Part shown: in pieces, positions 1-13,800 of the stretch
Numbering within the stretch: the first letter of the stretch is position 1
Layout of the letters: each line of letters begins with the position of its first letter
Translations under genes and position numbers: made by a program
Source: Saururus chinensis
Lineage: Eukaryota > Streptophyta > Magnoliopsida > Piperales > Saururaceae
Direction: 5' to 3'
NCBI GenBank assembly: GCA_035235625.1
Contig: CP141140.1
Coordinates: 1,922,001-1,986,000, forward strand
Length of the DNA stretch: 64,000 nucleotides
The notes under the pieces: model-generated
What the model was told of the DNA's origin: nothing
The model's database searches: none
Seen by the model: the letters and a program-made list of their open reading frames with translations, nothing else

Positions 1-314
1 CTTTTTATTGTTCCCGCAAATCTATGTAGGATTCCCTCAAATCCGAACCTCGGTTCTTGGTAACTTTGAAAGATCTTCCAAATCTCCCATACCCAATATT
101 TCCTTTGTTTGGCTGTCCAATTTTCACCCCGACTCTAGCAAGGCGCACGCTTTTTCGGACTCAATCCGAATGCGTTTCTGCAACTCTTCAATGCCCCTGA
201 AGAATATTAGTACTCATGAAATAGTCGTACTAAAAGAAGATCGTCCTAATACGATCCATCTATTTGACGCTATATCTCTCACATTTGTTTGATGTTGCTT
301 GCTTCAATGCCCAG
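1..314. other. Probable intron upstream of the TPR gene exon
   Basis: No recognisable coding sequence. The stretch ends in a pyrimidine-leaning tract and CAG at 312-314, directly before codons that match the interior of the TPR family. I read it as the 3' part of an intron whose first exon lies left of the window. An open frame crosses it but resembles nothing I know. Confidence 0.5.
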
Positions 315-2198
315 ATCGTGGACAAGTATATTAAAGATGCCAAGTCGCTGATCGCCACCCACGACCCGTCGGACATAGCCTCGGCTACTAACCTCCTGGA
401 CTCGGCCCTGGCCGTATCGCCTCGACTGGAGACGGCGCTCGAGCTGAAGGCTAGGTGCCTCCTCTACCTCCGCCGCTTCAAGGATGTGGCCGACATGCTC
501 CAGGACTACATCCCCAGCTGCAAACTCCAATCCTCCTCCTCCGACTCCTCTCTGTCCGACAACTCGTCCCAACAGCTGCTCCGTGAACGCACGAAGCTCC
601 TCCCATCCTCCTCCGAAGACTCATCCTCCCTCGCCGTAGACGATGAAGACGGGCGACACCAACAGGACCGCTCGTTCAAGTGCTTCTCTGTCTCCGACCT
701 CAAGAAGAAGGTTCTGGCCGGACTCTGCAAGAACTGCGAAAAGGAAGGGCAATGGAGGTACTTCTTCTTGGCCATTTCTCCTCCATAAATAACGATTGAA
801 TGAACTCGATTGTTCCTCCTTAACGTAGGCCGTAGAGCATGGACATTAGACTAGACGCATATGCAAATTTATTATTGCTCCTCTAAATGACTAAATAGAT
901 TGAATTGATGACGCAGGTACCTAGTCCTAGGCCAAGCTTGCTGCCACCTGGGTCTGATGGAGGACGCTATGGTCCTCCTACAAACCGGAAAACGCCTTGC
1001 TACTGCCGCCCTCCGCCGCCAGAGCGTCTGCTGGTCCGATGACAGCTTCTCCCTCTCCGAAACGGCTCTCATAAGCCGGGAAATCCCGAGCAATGCGTCA
1101 TCCTCCTCCACCACCTCCACAGAATCCGAGAGCGTCGCCCACCTCCTGGCTCACATCAAGTGGCTCCTCCGCCGCCGGGCCGCAGCCCTGGCTGCCCTAG
1201 ACGCGGGGGCCCACGTTGAGGCTATCCGCCACTTCACCAAGATCCTCGAGTCGCGCCGCAGCACCCCGCAGGCCTTCCTTGCCGAGTGCTACATCCACCG
1301 TGCCGGCGCCTACAAGTCCGCCGGGCGCGTTGCCGAGGCCATTGCGGACTGCAACCGCTCGCTGGCACTGGACCCGGCCTCCATCCCGGCCCTCACCTTG
1401 CGGGCCCAGTTCCTGGAGTCGATCCGGGCCTACCCGGACTGCCTCCGGGACCTGGAGCATCTCAAGCTCCTCTACGACGCCATCCTCCGGGACCGGAAGC
1501 TGCCTGGACCCGCGTGGAAGCGCCACTCCGTCCGCTACCATGACGTGTCGGGCAACTTGCGGAATCTGACGGGCAAGATCCAGGAGCGGCGCCAGTGGCT
1601 TGCGTCCGGCTCCGGGTCCGAGGCGGGTAGCGCGGTGGACTATAACGCACTAATGGGCCTGCGCCGGGGCTGCACCCGGTCCGAGCTGGAGCGGGCCCAC
1701 CTTCTGCTTACCCTCCGCCACCGGCCTGACAAGTCGACCAGTTTCGTGGACCGGTGCGAGTTCATGGATGACCGGGACGTGGACGTGGTCAAGGACCAGG
1801 CCCGCATGTCGTCCCTACTCTTGTACAGATTGCTCCAAAAGGGCTACGCCAGCGTCATGTCCGCCATAATGGAGGAGGAGGCCGCCGAGAAGCAGCGGCA
1901 GAAGGCGGCTGCGACGGGGCCAGATATAGCTGAGACTCAGCAGCCGATAACCAGTTGGGTAGCTCCGAAGCGCGAAGTTACAGTCAATAAAGAGGAAGAT
2001 TGCGGGGTTGGACGCGTGGGTCAGGCTAAAAACGGAATAGCAGGCAGAGAGCTGCCGGCGTCAGCACCGGAGATGACGATGTCGACGTCGGCTTTCCAGG
2101 GGGTTTTCTGCCGGGACATGGCGGTGGTAGGCAACTTGCTGTCGCAGGTGGGTTTCAACCGTCCGATCCCGGTGAAGTACGAGGCGTTGAGCTGTTGA
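315..2198 (+). CDS. TPR protein with degenerate J-like C-terminal domain (5' exon missing)
   Basis: Two exons, 315-757 and 917-2198, give 574 residues. The intron (758-916) is GT/AG, and the join restores WRYLVLGQACCHLGLM in one frame, a block I recognise from plant TPR proteins of the Arabidopsis TPR13/TPR14 type. The protein opens inside the family at IVDKYIKDAK, so the short first exon is outside the window. Order: N-terminal helical repeats, a Ser-rich linker, a second helical block (VEAIRHFTKIL), a clear TPR (CYIHRAGAYKSAGRVAEAI ... LALDP), then a J-domain-like region (YNALMGLRRGCTRSELERAH). There the HPD triad of true J proteins is replaced by HRPDK, so Hsp70 stimulation is doubtful. 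The family is thought to act as cytosolic TPR co-chaperone-like adaptors. Coding GC is much higher than in the flanks. Family assignment is firm; function is inferred. Confidence 0.88.
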
Positions 2199-2390
2199 TC
2201 AAATGGGGTTGATTTGTATAAATGATAGCTTAAAAAGATAATGAAAACTTAGGTGTAAGTGAAAGGCGGAAATTTTGTTCTTTCATATGTAGGTTTTTCC
2301 TTTACTTGTCCTACACTTTCTAGCTTAAATGGTAAGTTTGTCCAGCTTATTCATGTCGCCTAATTCTCTCTTCTCCGGGATTTGTACCCA

Positions 2391-2598
2391 CTCTCTTCTA
2401 AGATTGGTAGTTATATTTGAAAAAAATAGTAATATTATTGAATCGATAATTCACATTTAAGTGAAGAAAAAAATAATTTTATAATAGTTTTTTAATTATT
2501 TAATCATTCAAATTGAACTAATTAAAAGATTTTAATAAAACTATTAATATAGAATAATTTTATATCAAATGAAACTATTGATTTAAAACGAAAAAGAG
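2391..2598. mobile_element. Degenerate Stowaway-like MITE, 3' flank of the TPR gene
   Basis: About 205 bp, aligning by eye along its whole length with the copies at 6694 and 61707. Shared blocks are the left GTAGTTATATT, the internal CACATTTAAGTGAAGAAAA, and the right ACTATTAATATAGAATAA and AAACTATTGATTTAAAACG. The terminal inverted repeats are eroded, so the left end is approximate. It is non-coding. Confidence 0.55.
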
Positions 2599-4698
2599 TA
2601 TAATGTTTTCGACCTTGAATTCATGAACGAACATGCTGTAGACTCACAATGGAGTAGAGAGTCAAGTGTGCCAAAGGACTAAAGGAGTCGTTCATCCTGA
2701 CCATTTTCTGTCACACTGCATATCACGCAGGGGCAAGTATGTAAATTGAGAGCAAATCATGTTGGAGGACAGTTACATCTTTCTTAATAAGCGGCAAAAT
2801 TGGAAGTGAAACATGGAACAAACCTAACTGACCCCAGTGGAAGGTGATAATGGTTGCCCCTTTGATCGAGAGGGAGCCAAGTAAAGTTTCATGTCCCAAT
2901 TCTCCCACGATATAGTTGCGCACACATCGCGCACTCTGCTGCTTGTGCATGCATAGAAGGGAGAGGGGACAAGTAGGGCATGGATTGGTAATTTTCCTGT
3001 TGCATTGGTCGTGTCGTTGGTGGGGTATATTTCGATCTAGTGTGAACTTGTCTTCTGACTTTCATCACGGAATTCTTATAGAAACAAAAGCCCCAAACGT
3101 CAACTAGACCGCATATTTATTTAGAGAAGACCTGGAGTTCTACAGGCTTTGCATGCTGATGGCTCCCACGATTGCAGTGAACGAATGTGCAGGGCACGCG
3201 ATATCCAACAACTGGCTGTGCCCACTGCCCTGCCATCATCCTGAGGAGAGGTTGTGGTCTCTGTTTAGGTGTTTTTGTATCAGATATATATCAATGTCAT
3301 GCTCGTCGATCAATAGTGTAGAGGCTACGATTGCGATGTGGAAATGAATGAATGTAATTAATTAGACAAGGATGTCGCGCGTTTGAAGACAAATTGACAC
3401 AGGATAAGCTGCGTTACAAAAGTGTCGTAATCAAGAAGGGGAGTCATCCACAGTTGCGCGTTCGGCTTCCTTTCGGGTTACGGCTCAGGGCCCTGCCAGC
3501 TTGTTCCTGTAGTCTGCAACGGATGGTGAAGGGAGAGGAACAGGAGTCTGGATTTCTTCCCTGGATTAACCAAAATGCCAATGGCCGCAGGTGTCATTAT
3601 TATATCTTATCCTGGAGGTGGAGGGTGTCAGTGACTAGTTTAGTAGGAGGATGTTGATATTTGAATTAGACCCTTCCCACAACAGGGGCATTGGATTCTC
3701 TGTAGCTTTCTATCAGCACCCGCGGAGGAGCAATTGCAGTTGCAGACTCGGTGGCAGAAACTGAGGCAGGAAGACGAGACATAGGGTCTCCCGCCTTGGC
3801 CTGATTTCCTCTCATAAAAACAAATTTACACAAAATTTCATCCCGCCCAGCCCGCTCTATTTAAAATGTGGGGCTCTACCAAACCCACCACCATCAAGGC
3901 GACGGCCCTTACTTTCACTTTTTTTAATTTGATCAAGATCTCAGTTTTTTTTTTAATCTTTTCCCTTTAAGAAAAGGAAAAAGAAACTCCCATGACAAGC
4001 ATTACTTGTGGAAGAAGGGTAAGAAGTAAATGTACACTGATGGGTAGAATAATAAATTATGTAACATTATCTGCCACAAGTATAAATGTATTAATAGGGT
4101 TATTAATGCACCGGTTTATTGAGCAGCCCCAACTTGGCTGGGCTTGTATTAGGTTTGACTCAAATTAAGCTTTGTTCAAACTCAATTTTAACTCGAATAG
4201 TTTTGAGTGAGTTTATATATACTCAAATAAAATTCAAACTTGATTATACTATACTCAAGCTCGAACTAAAACCTTAATATAAATTTTAAATTACATATAT
4301 AATATATATAAAATAAATAATATACATATATTATATAGACATAATAATTCATTAAATATGTAATAAGAGATATTATCATATATATATATCAACATCATGC
4401 ATCATATATAATATATAAGAACTATTTATACGAGCCTAGGCTCACACATGACAACATGAACCCCAACATTATGCGCTTTAGATTTCAAGCCGACAATATA
4501 CATAATTTATTAGACAAATTAGTTTCTATCCCCTTCCATCTTTTAATCTCAATCTGATGGCCCGTGATGCCAGCATGAGCTCAAACTTATATACAATTTT
4601 TCTATCATATATTCTCATTAAATTATAATAGATGTATAATTTTTATGTATAATATATTTTTAAAAAATAAAAATTTTGAAGACACAAACACTTATATA

Positions 4699-4802
4699 CT
4701 CATTTCATCCTAAATTAATACATTCATTTGGTTTTTTAAAATGAATATAAACTACTTTAATTGAAAAAATAAATAAAACTATTAATATAAGACGGAGGGT
4801 CA
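4699..4802. mobile_element. Short Stowaway-like MITE derivative
   Basis: A TA precedes CTCATTTCATCCTAAATTAA. The right end reads CTATTAATATAAGACGGAGG, the reverse complement of the usual Stowaway terminus (CTCCCTCCGTC). About 104 bp, so an internally deleted relative of the 200 bp copies. Confidence 0.55.
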
Positions 4803-6693
4803 ATATGATATCAAACTAATATACCCAAGAACTCTTTTAAAATAAGTATGACATTATGAGGACAAACCTCAATTTACAAAAGAATAATTAAAAATTTTAT
4901 TTCAAAAGTTGAAGCATGACATTGGAGGATCAACCTCAGTTTAACTGTTTCTATTTCTACAAGTACTTGAAATCTTTTAGAGGCATACTAAGGTTAAGAA
5001 TAATTATTTTATGAATAATTTATAAATATGTAAAGAAAAAAATATACAAAGAAGTAGATGGTAACATTGCCTAAATGAGTTTATATTTTTTGCATCTTTT
5101 TTATAGATTATATGTACGAGCTCGAGCTGGAAATTCCTATTAAAAAATATAGTTTGAGCCCTTATAATAATCTTTGTTATTTTGAGTTAAGTAAATTTAG
5201 TTAACTTATATTCAAAGTTATAATAGAATAAATGAATATTGGTTGTAGTGTTAGAATGACTAATGTCATTCTTATCATTTTTGAAATTAGATAAAGATAA
5301 ACTTTGATGGGTTGAAGGATATATTCGAAGAGTCTTTCTCAAGATTTCTTTTCATTGTGTGTGCATGTATCTTATTAGACTTTATTTGTATCCTTTGGGT
5401 GTCTATCCATATGTCACCTTGGAGATTGGCCATACCTTTTTATTATCTATTTAAATAAGTCTTTTGCATACATAAGAGAGATACGAAGTTTTCTATTATG
5501 CATCAGTTCAGTCTAAGTTTGAAGAAAAAAAATAGATTTTTTTTGCTATGAGTTACTGTTGGAGTGCTTTCTATTACACATCGGTTCAAGGCAATATTCG
5601 GTTTGACTTAGCTCATTAACACCCTTATATATTAATAGTTCAACACATTACTTGTATAGCCATGTTATCTTTTTATTGCTTAAAAAAAACGAATGCCAAA
5701 TATGTAAAGCGCAAGTTCCTCCAATTTGATGTAATTTGTTTTTTACTGCTTCATCTTGTATGAAAGAAAAGGAACCAAAGCTTTAATTTTGTTTACCAAG
5801 GAGAAAAGGTCGAGGTATAATAGACATAAACAGTATTAAATCATTTCTTTTGCTGTTGTACGAAAACACAATTGTGACGCGATCGAAAATGATGGTGGCC
5901 TTCTTGTTTAGGCAATTTAATAGAAACAGCTGTGTGCAAGATAAGGGAATCATTCACGAAGATGTAAGTGTCGCCAGGGGGGATGGCCGGTGATGATGTT
6001 TGTCTAGAGACATGGCATATAAAGGTGTCATGTGGATGAAGAAGATGTACAAGTGCCCAGAGTTTTATGTTTTATATACATGTTGGTTTCTTTGCTCTTG
6101 ATTTGTAATTTACAATACTTTTTCCACTAATCAGTGTTAATTACTACTAAAACATAGCGAGTTTTTCTTCGGCTGCAAGACGAACTTTGGGTTGCACAAA
6201 TGCATGGGATAACCGGCGAACGCACGATTCCTGGCCATATCATAGCAAAGATTTTGGACATTTGGTTGCTACCATGTCTGAATGCGTGGGCCCATTTATA
6301 GTCTCATCTATTGATTATGAACTGGTTGAATGATTGTTGTAAGTGAAATCGTATAGATTCCCCAATCGTCAGTGGGTTATTCTTGCATTGGAAGGTCCCT
6401 CTCTGTGTGATGGGGATGTGCCAGTGCCTCATCTCCACGAGGTCACCAAAGTCCCTCATTTACAGCAACGAAAGGCTGGCCAAAACAGAAATCCTTCCTG
6501 TTGATGACAAGCGACATAAATCCTGTTATAATGCGATAGATTCTCCATAATTATGTTCTTGTTCGTTTAAGAATTTCCAACATCTACCTGCCAGTCGTAA
6601 GTAAGGCGAATGATGATGAAATGGGACCGATGTACATAAAAAAAAAAAAACGCTTAGTCGCTTAGATAAAAAACTTAATAAGTATGTATAATA

Positions 6694-6893
6694 CTCCATT
6701 CGTTTACTATTAGTAGCTATATTAAAAAAATAGAAATTTTTATTAAATATTAAAATTCACATTTGAGAAAAAAGAAAATAGATTTATGATACTTTTTTTA
6801 AGTACTTAACTATTTTAATTGAATAAAATAAAGTTATTAATATGAAATAATTTTTTTTTACTAAATGGAACTATTAATATAAAACAGAAATAA
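6694..6893. mobile_element. Stowaway-like MITE
   Basis: About 200 bp. It starts after TA with CTCCATTCGTTTACTATTAG and ends with CTATTAATATAAAACAGAAA before TA. Internal blocks CACATTTGAGAAAA and TTTTTTAAGTACTTAACTA are shared with the copies at 2391 and 61707. Confidence 0.65.
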
Positions 6894-7871
6894 TAAACCT
6901 AATAAATTTGTGTACACAATTGAATTACAACTACAGAGATAGTTCTATTTAACCGGCCTCCCGAAAACTGGCCAATCCTCCAACTTACCGCTCAATTGGC
7001 CATGTGTATTCTGCACTTTCCAGCCACTGTCCAACTTCACTGTTTTTTCTACATTTCCGTCATATGTTCTGCAAGTCAAGACTCAAAAGCCCTCAGGAAG
7101 CAAGATCAGAACTCATTAGAAAAGGAATCCGTGTCCAGAGTCAACACCGGCAATCAGATTCACAACTTCAACACGATAGAAGTCATCTCTAGTGCCCAAC
7201 AAAACAAGTCACGAAAATGCAGATGTGTTGTCTTTTGGACTTTTAGACGCAATCATGTGTAAGGAGAAAAAATGTCAACAGATGACCAGACATGGCATCA
7301 TTCCCACCATCCCGTACTCCAGGCCCTCCAGATGGCCATGGATGGCTCAAGCAAAGCAGCATTCCTTTCCCACAAAAATTTGCAACTGAGGCATTCTACC
7401 TTGTCCTGCCCGTAGCTCAGAATAGTCCTGTCCGTGAAATAAAAGGCCCATAATGACTGACTAGGAAAGTATTGCCGTGTAAAGTGTGCAGGTTTATTTT
7501 CGCTAGTGGTTTTAATGGGCTGGGGACCTGTTTGAGTTTCTGACAATCGTTTGGCTACTTTGTCAACTTTAATAGACGGCTTGAAATACCCCAGGGCCCA
7601 GCCCACGCACTCCGGGGCTCATATTAATTTTTTTTCTTGTTTAACGTTTTACTGTTTACAATACCCAAGTGCCTGCCTAAAAATGAAAAAAAGGAGAACC
7701 GACGCATTAAACAATAAACAGATTAACTGACGCATTTAACAATAACCAAATCAAATAACAAAGCACTTGGAATCAATGTCCAAGAGGCATTAATAGACTG
7801 AAATTACACCGCATTCGCAAGATGACTTTGAGCGGTGTAATTAGAATGGCAGAATGCACAACGTACATAAA

Positions 7872-10800
7872 CTAGGACTTTCGTGATGAACGCGACCTAT
7901 TACCTTTACTCAAAACATTACTGCTCTTAGACCTGCTGCTATTATCAGTAGCACACTGACGACAGAACCAATCTTCCTCAGGAACAGCCTCAAATGGAGG
8001 TTCACAGCAGTCAATATGGGTTGCTGCACCACAGCCCAACGACCCGCTTTCGTCTCCACAAATTAACATAACTTCCCCTCTGTCGCGTGAGCCACACACT
8101 AGGCAAGCAACATCATCATCGTCATCGCCATCGCCATCGCCATCGCCATCGCCATCATTATCATCTTCGTCATCGCCAGCATCATCTGAAGGTGCCAAAG
8201 TCTCAACAATTTCCTCTGAATAAGCCACTAACTTATGCATCGACCTTTCAGCCCAAGAATGTGTGCCGTAGAGCACGTGCCTATCAAGAGGATACCCAGA
8301 CTTGCACACATATTCCACCAAGTAATCCACCACTACGCATGGGATTTCATGGTTTAAAAACTCTTGGATCCAACAGTCTGATCGAGGCATGCCAGCACTG
8401 ACAATGGCAAAATCTACGCTCGATTTGAGAAAACGACTATATGGTGGTGAGGTTGCTAATATGACACCGTCTCCAGCCTTCACGACACGCTTCAAAGTCT
8501 CCTGAATTCACCCGGGTGTCAATCATGAGTTAATTGTCATCGTTTTAACAAGCCTTAAATTAACACGAAGACAGGATTATATAAACACTACCAGAGGAGG
8601 AGTAACGCATTCTCCATATATGACGATGCGCATTCCAAAAAAAGCACCATGGCCTGTCCTCTCACGTAGAAGGCGCCATTTCCTTGGAGCTTCCATACTA
8701 ATTGCACCATCTTCATTCAGACCCTTCTTGTACCATTCATAGGTGTCTTCCTCCAGGAATCTGCCGGCCTCATTGCTGGCAATCAGATAATCCGTCTTCA
8801 GAACCCACCTGCAGTCAAAGTCGAAACCTTAGTTAGCAGTTACAGTGTGGATGTTAAACAAATAGAAGCAATGTAAAAGGCCTGATGTTAAACAAATAGA
8901 GGCAATGTAAAAGGCCTGACTCATGCTAACTAATTAAGCAATTATGGGACTCTTTACTAAAAAATATTTCTGTTTCCATCTCTAAAAAATACATTACCTT
9001 CCAGCTGCTGTGGCAGCAAAAAGCTTTTCTGTCCTCCTCACTGGATCAGGGACAATGAAATGTGTAGCCTGATAGGACCACTGGTGAGAATCCCTGCAAA
9101 ATTTCCCTCGAAGTCGTCGTATTACCTGTTGAAACTCCTTTCTTTGGAGACGATGCCCGCTCAAGATAAAATATGCTGCTTGATGTGCAACTTTTAAACT
9201 AGTCACTTTAGTTTTAGCTGACACTCTGCTTGATTTAACAGCAAGTTTCGGAAATCCTTCTTTATCTGGTTTCGAACTGACATTTTCACTTTCAATTGGT
9301 CTGTTCTCCTTTTCTGCGTGTACAAATGTTTCACAGTCAGCAGTAGTATTTGTAAATCTTCCTTGTTTGAATTGATTCATCACTGACATCTCAGCCTCGT
9401 TGCTAATTATTTCCTCAAACTCAGATCCCACCTTCCGTTTCCTTGCATCTAATTCAGCATCCTTTGCGTTAATATTATTCACATCAGGTCTGCTCTTTTC
9501 ATGTTTTTTAAATTGAGCTGTGCCCAGCTTTCTATCGATACCAGTGCTCCTCTTCGCATTTGTTTTCTTCCTGGAAGTAGCCAGAGGTAGATCCTCACCT
9601 CCATGATCATGCAATTCGGATATTTTATAATCGCTTATGGGGAATGAGATTTCATCCTCAGCCTGTGGTATAGGCAATTTCCCTACTTCGTCAGAATAAT
9701 CATTTGGGTGCTGATTCATAGCTACAGCTGCATCATTACAGTTAGTGTCCGACTTCACTTGAGGTAGATCTTCCAAAAACGTATCAGGTGCCTGCTCTTT
9801 TTTGTAGTTCTCCACAACCTCCTTAGAAGCACCAGATGTCTTGGCCTGCAAGATGGTTCGTCCATGTTTTAATGGTTTCTTAAGACGCACACACTTAGCT
9901 TTTGGAAGATCCAGAGTTTGGTTCACAATCGGGTTCACACTGTTAGAATTTTCAAAAGAATTGCTACTATTATTAGGTTTATGGCTGGATTGAGGTTCAT
10001 CAATAATCATATGACTTTGTTCTGATTCGGAAGATCCCATGTTTCTTGATGGAGCTTCTGCAGAATTCTTGCCTCCAGACTTCAGTAGACTTAGACCCGC
10101 CACAGAATTATGCACATTTCTGTTTTCTGTTAATGTAGTTTCTTGCATCAGACCCTGTTTAGCTTCTTCAACACATGACATTTGGGCCACATGGGATCTA
10201 AATTTAATATCAGAATGTGCACTAGTAATCATAGAGTTGTCAGAAATACCTTCAATACGCCTTTTATCTAAGATCCCCGTGGAAGAGCTCCAACAACGAG
10301 GGGAGCTGCCGTCAGGGGATTTCTTAAAATTTTGTCTTGAGGTATTTAGTGATCCATGATTTCCATCGGTTACTTCAAAATGAGAGGATCTCTTCTTGTT
10401 CTTTGTGTTGATGGACGACCCACATTTAAAGTTACCAAGTTTGTCAATAGGGGTTCCATCTCCACCGAGCCTACCATGGTATGTTTCGGTCATAATGCAC
10501 TCTCCATCAGGTGGTGCGTGGGAATTAATATTTGAATACTCAACCTCTCCAGGGTTGTTGCTTTTGTCATCATCTCCCAAGGGTTCACTGGAGAGGATTT
10601 CAGACACTTTTTTTGAAGAGGCAGGTGTTTTTGCTTCAGGTATTTTCAAATTACTAGATATGCTGTACCTTCTCATGTTAGGGGACAATTTATGAGTTTC
10701 TTTGTCATCATTAGCTGATCTTGCATCTAGGATGCCTTCACAATGGTTCATACAGGCTTCTTTCACTAGACAACATTTCTCATCTTCACCAGAAGAATTG

Positions 10801-13800
10801 AAGCTTTGATGGCCAAGCTCTTTAACATTACTCTTGTCAGCTTCATCTGTACCCATAGTAATTGCAGATTTCAATCCCCGGCCTGGAATAGACACTAACT
10901 TATTTTTCCCAACCATAGCTGCCACATCATCAGATTTGTCTGATTTAGTCTCCTTTTCTGACGTGTATATTACACTATTCTTCACAAGAACTTCTTCAGC
11001 ATCAAATAAACAGGAATCTGCTGCCATAACACGTTGGTCAATCTTGCAAAGTTCTCTCAGTGGCATGCGAGGACCAGAACTTCCACAAACAAATCCACTC
11101 TGCAACTTAGTGAGTTCAGTAAGATCCTCCTCTGTTTCTTTTTCAGAATCACTTGCTTGAGCCTCAATAAGTTCTATCTCCCAGCCACTGAAGCATGAAG
11201 CACATCAAGTTTAGTGACATAAAAAAATTATCAATATAGTAAAATATCCTAAGAATATATCATGTTACAAACTATTGTTATTTATGGAATAAAATTAGAA
11301 CCTCTTGTTGTAGCCATCAACTGGAAGGATATCCCATGATTTCAAACTGCCAGAAAGCATATACACACAAAAATCACAATTAAAAACTTGGCACACACCA
11401 ATTGCATATCGGAAAGTTGTATCATTAAAAAAGTAAAAGCATAAGCTTCAAAACAAGAATAAACGCGGTTAAAAAGACAGAAATGATATCTGGATTTACC
11501 AATCTTCCAACCATCGGTGATTCACAAGCTTCATCTTTGTTCTTTTTGCTAGCTCATACTTCTCACCTATTCAAAGAAAGAACTTCACTGTACTTTCTAC
11601 TTGGGCAAGTACAAGCAACATGACATTGTCTAATGCAATCAAAGAGACTAATAAAACGATATATCTACCAAAAGGACTTCTCTAAACAATATAATTAACA
11701 TTTCAAACTTAGATATGTTTAAGGACAAGCCCCATTACATGAATTCTCGTAAAACTGGGTGAAGCTAATTCCCGTGAAAATCAAGCCATTAAAGTGAATG
11801 CCATAATGAAGTAGCTTTAGCGTGTACTAATATGTCATAGCAGTAGCTAAAAAAACCGTAAGATTTGTTAACCTATCTTATTATAACATAGGACCAAGTT
11901 TTCACTAAACCAGATGGAAAAAGGCTACAGAAAATATTAAACAGGATTAAACTAACTATTTTATGGATTTTACAGAAAATTAGCTTCGAAGGTTCAATAT
12001 TAGGTGTTAGTAATAAAGAAAAATAAACTGGAGCAGCATAAGTTCTTTTCCTAAAACACAAACAGATACAGGATAAGGACAGCCTTTCAAACCCTAATGG
12101 TTATCCTAAAAATTTGTGATGATAGATACAATCAACAAAAGAAAATACAAAAAAGGGAATCGTGTTAAATTATCAGACTGGAAAATTCAACCATCCACAA
12201 CATAAACAAATCTTTTCATAAGCTAGACAACCAACCTTCAAATTTGTAACAAACAAGATGAGTGACTTTGGCAGCAATCAAAGGCTTTGAAAACTGTGCA
12301 CCCATCAAGTCGACCATTTTCTGAAAAGAAACAGTAAGCAATTGTCATGTAAATTGGCATTAACTAATAACTTCAATAAAGGATAGAAATCAACAAGATT
12401 TCTTTTTAAGGAAAAAGAAAAACAACATCCAATATTTGATGCACAACAAAAAGGTGTAGAAACAATATTCATTCTTCTCGCCTTATCTTCGCCCTCATGC
12501 AATTGCAGGGTTTTCATTTTTTTTGGGTGGGCGGGATAGGTCATTTGGTTTTTATATCATAGTGAAATAATTAAAGGTGCTAGATTTTTCTTTTTTAGTT
12601 CCGAGCAGAGAAAATGGGGTATATGTCAAATACTATCTATGACAGGTAGTGTAACTTGGGAGTCAATAACTTAAGTGTTTTTCAAGGAGTAGTGTATTTG
12701 AGAAAAAAGGAAAAAATATAATCTCTTACTATTGTGTCATAATTTTTGTTGTACTTACATAATCTGCAATCACATAAACACTATGCAAAAATGTGCCACA
12801 ATATGAAAAAAGTACCATAATGTCATCTCGTTGTGGCTTTTGGTATCCTGTCAAGCAAATGCACAGTGAGTCAGCACCCGGGATTCCTTTTAAATCTTTA
12901 ACAGGTTGATACAAAACCTGCAACAAATATATGGTTCAGAACAAGAAATAAATGTGGGTGTGATGCAGAACAGAATAAGCCTTCGATGGGCAAGTTCAAT
13001 TCATTGATACATTTCAACAAACATCCACTCGAAGTCTTTGGCAGGGGTAATATGGTATTTTTAAGTAAACTTCAAGTTGTTTTAAGTATGAATCACAAGT
13101 GGAGGGCATTTGTGTATTGGGTAAATGACAAAAGTATATATAGCCGGGATTTAGATAAGTCGGGCAGTTGTTAACGAAATCATTTCTGTACAAAAACATT
13201 GACTCTTGTTCGGAGCAAAGGTTGCTCATGGCTGTGGATTCAGCTCGTTATTTGTAATTTTCTTTGTGAGTTCATGGTTTTGAACTATGGTTGTGAATTC
13301 TAACTCGTTTAAATCTTATTTTCCTATTTCAATTCAATAAAATCATTATTTTCATTCAGTTTGTGCTTCGATTCTACATCAGAATGTCACCCGGTTAAGT
13401 TTGTAGACAATAATAGTTTAGTCTGCATATTGATCTCCTAAACAATAAACACTTCCAAGTTCTAAGTGACCATGTGTGTTACATAGAGTGACAACCCATT
13501 CCTCATCGTAATGAGTGATCATCAGAACATGCATTTCAAATATAAAAAACAACAAAAAAGTAATTATTTATGAAGGAATCTATGGTGGCCCTGTCTTGAC
13601 ATGTCAAGATTAGTACTTTTGGGTAGCTTCAATGGCGGCCATGAGTAGTGTTACACGACACAAAGTGGATAGAAAGCACAGATTTTCTTCTAAACCATGT
13701 CATAAAAAAATCATAAGAAGAGGATCAAAGTGCTGAAGCACTGACCCGACTAGCATCAGCAAGTCTTCCGAGTTCCAGACTATCCTCGATCCATAGATCT

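Larger units (their letters stand above)
2599..7871. other. AT-rich intergenic DNA with MITE and repeat debris
   Basis: No gene supported. Besides the MITEs listed separately, 4125-4275 is rich in AGCTCGA/TCAAGCTT-type words resembling an eroded repeat that is also visible near 49150-49300. Small open frames at 2.7-3.7 kb and 6.99-7.6 kb resemble no family I know and lack exon-like neighbours. Confidence 0.6.

Noticed and set aside
8-292. 94-codon open frame at the left edge
   Set aside because: It resembles no protein and ends just before a clear 3' splice site, so it is most likely intron.
2916-3657. Short plus-strand frames and stem-like words near 2.9-3.3 kb, considered as a miRNA precursor
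   Set aside because: No match to any miRNA I know and no convincing long hairpin.
6996-7606. Overlapping frames of 62-102 codons on both strands
   Set aside because: No recognisable motif, no splice partners and no family resemblance.
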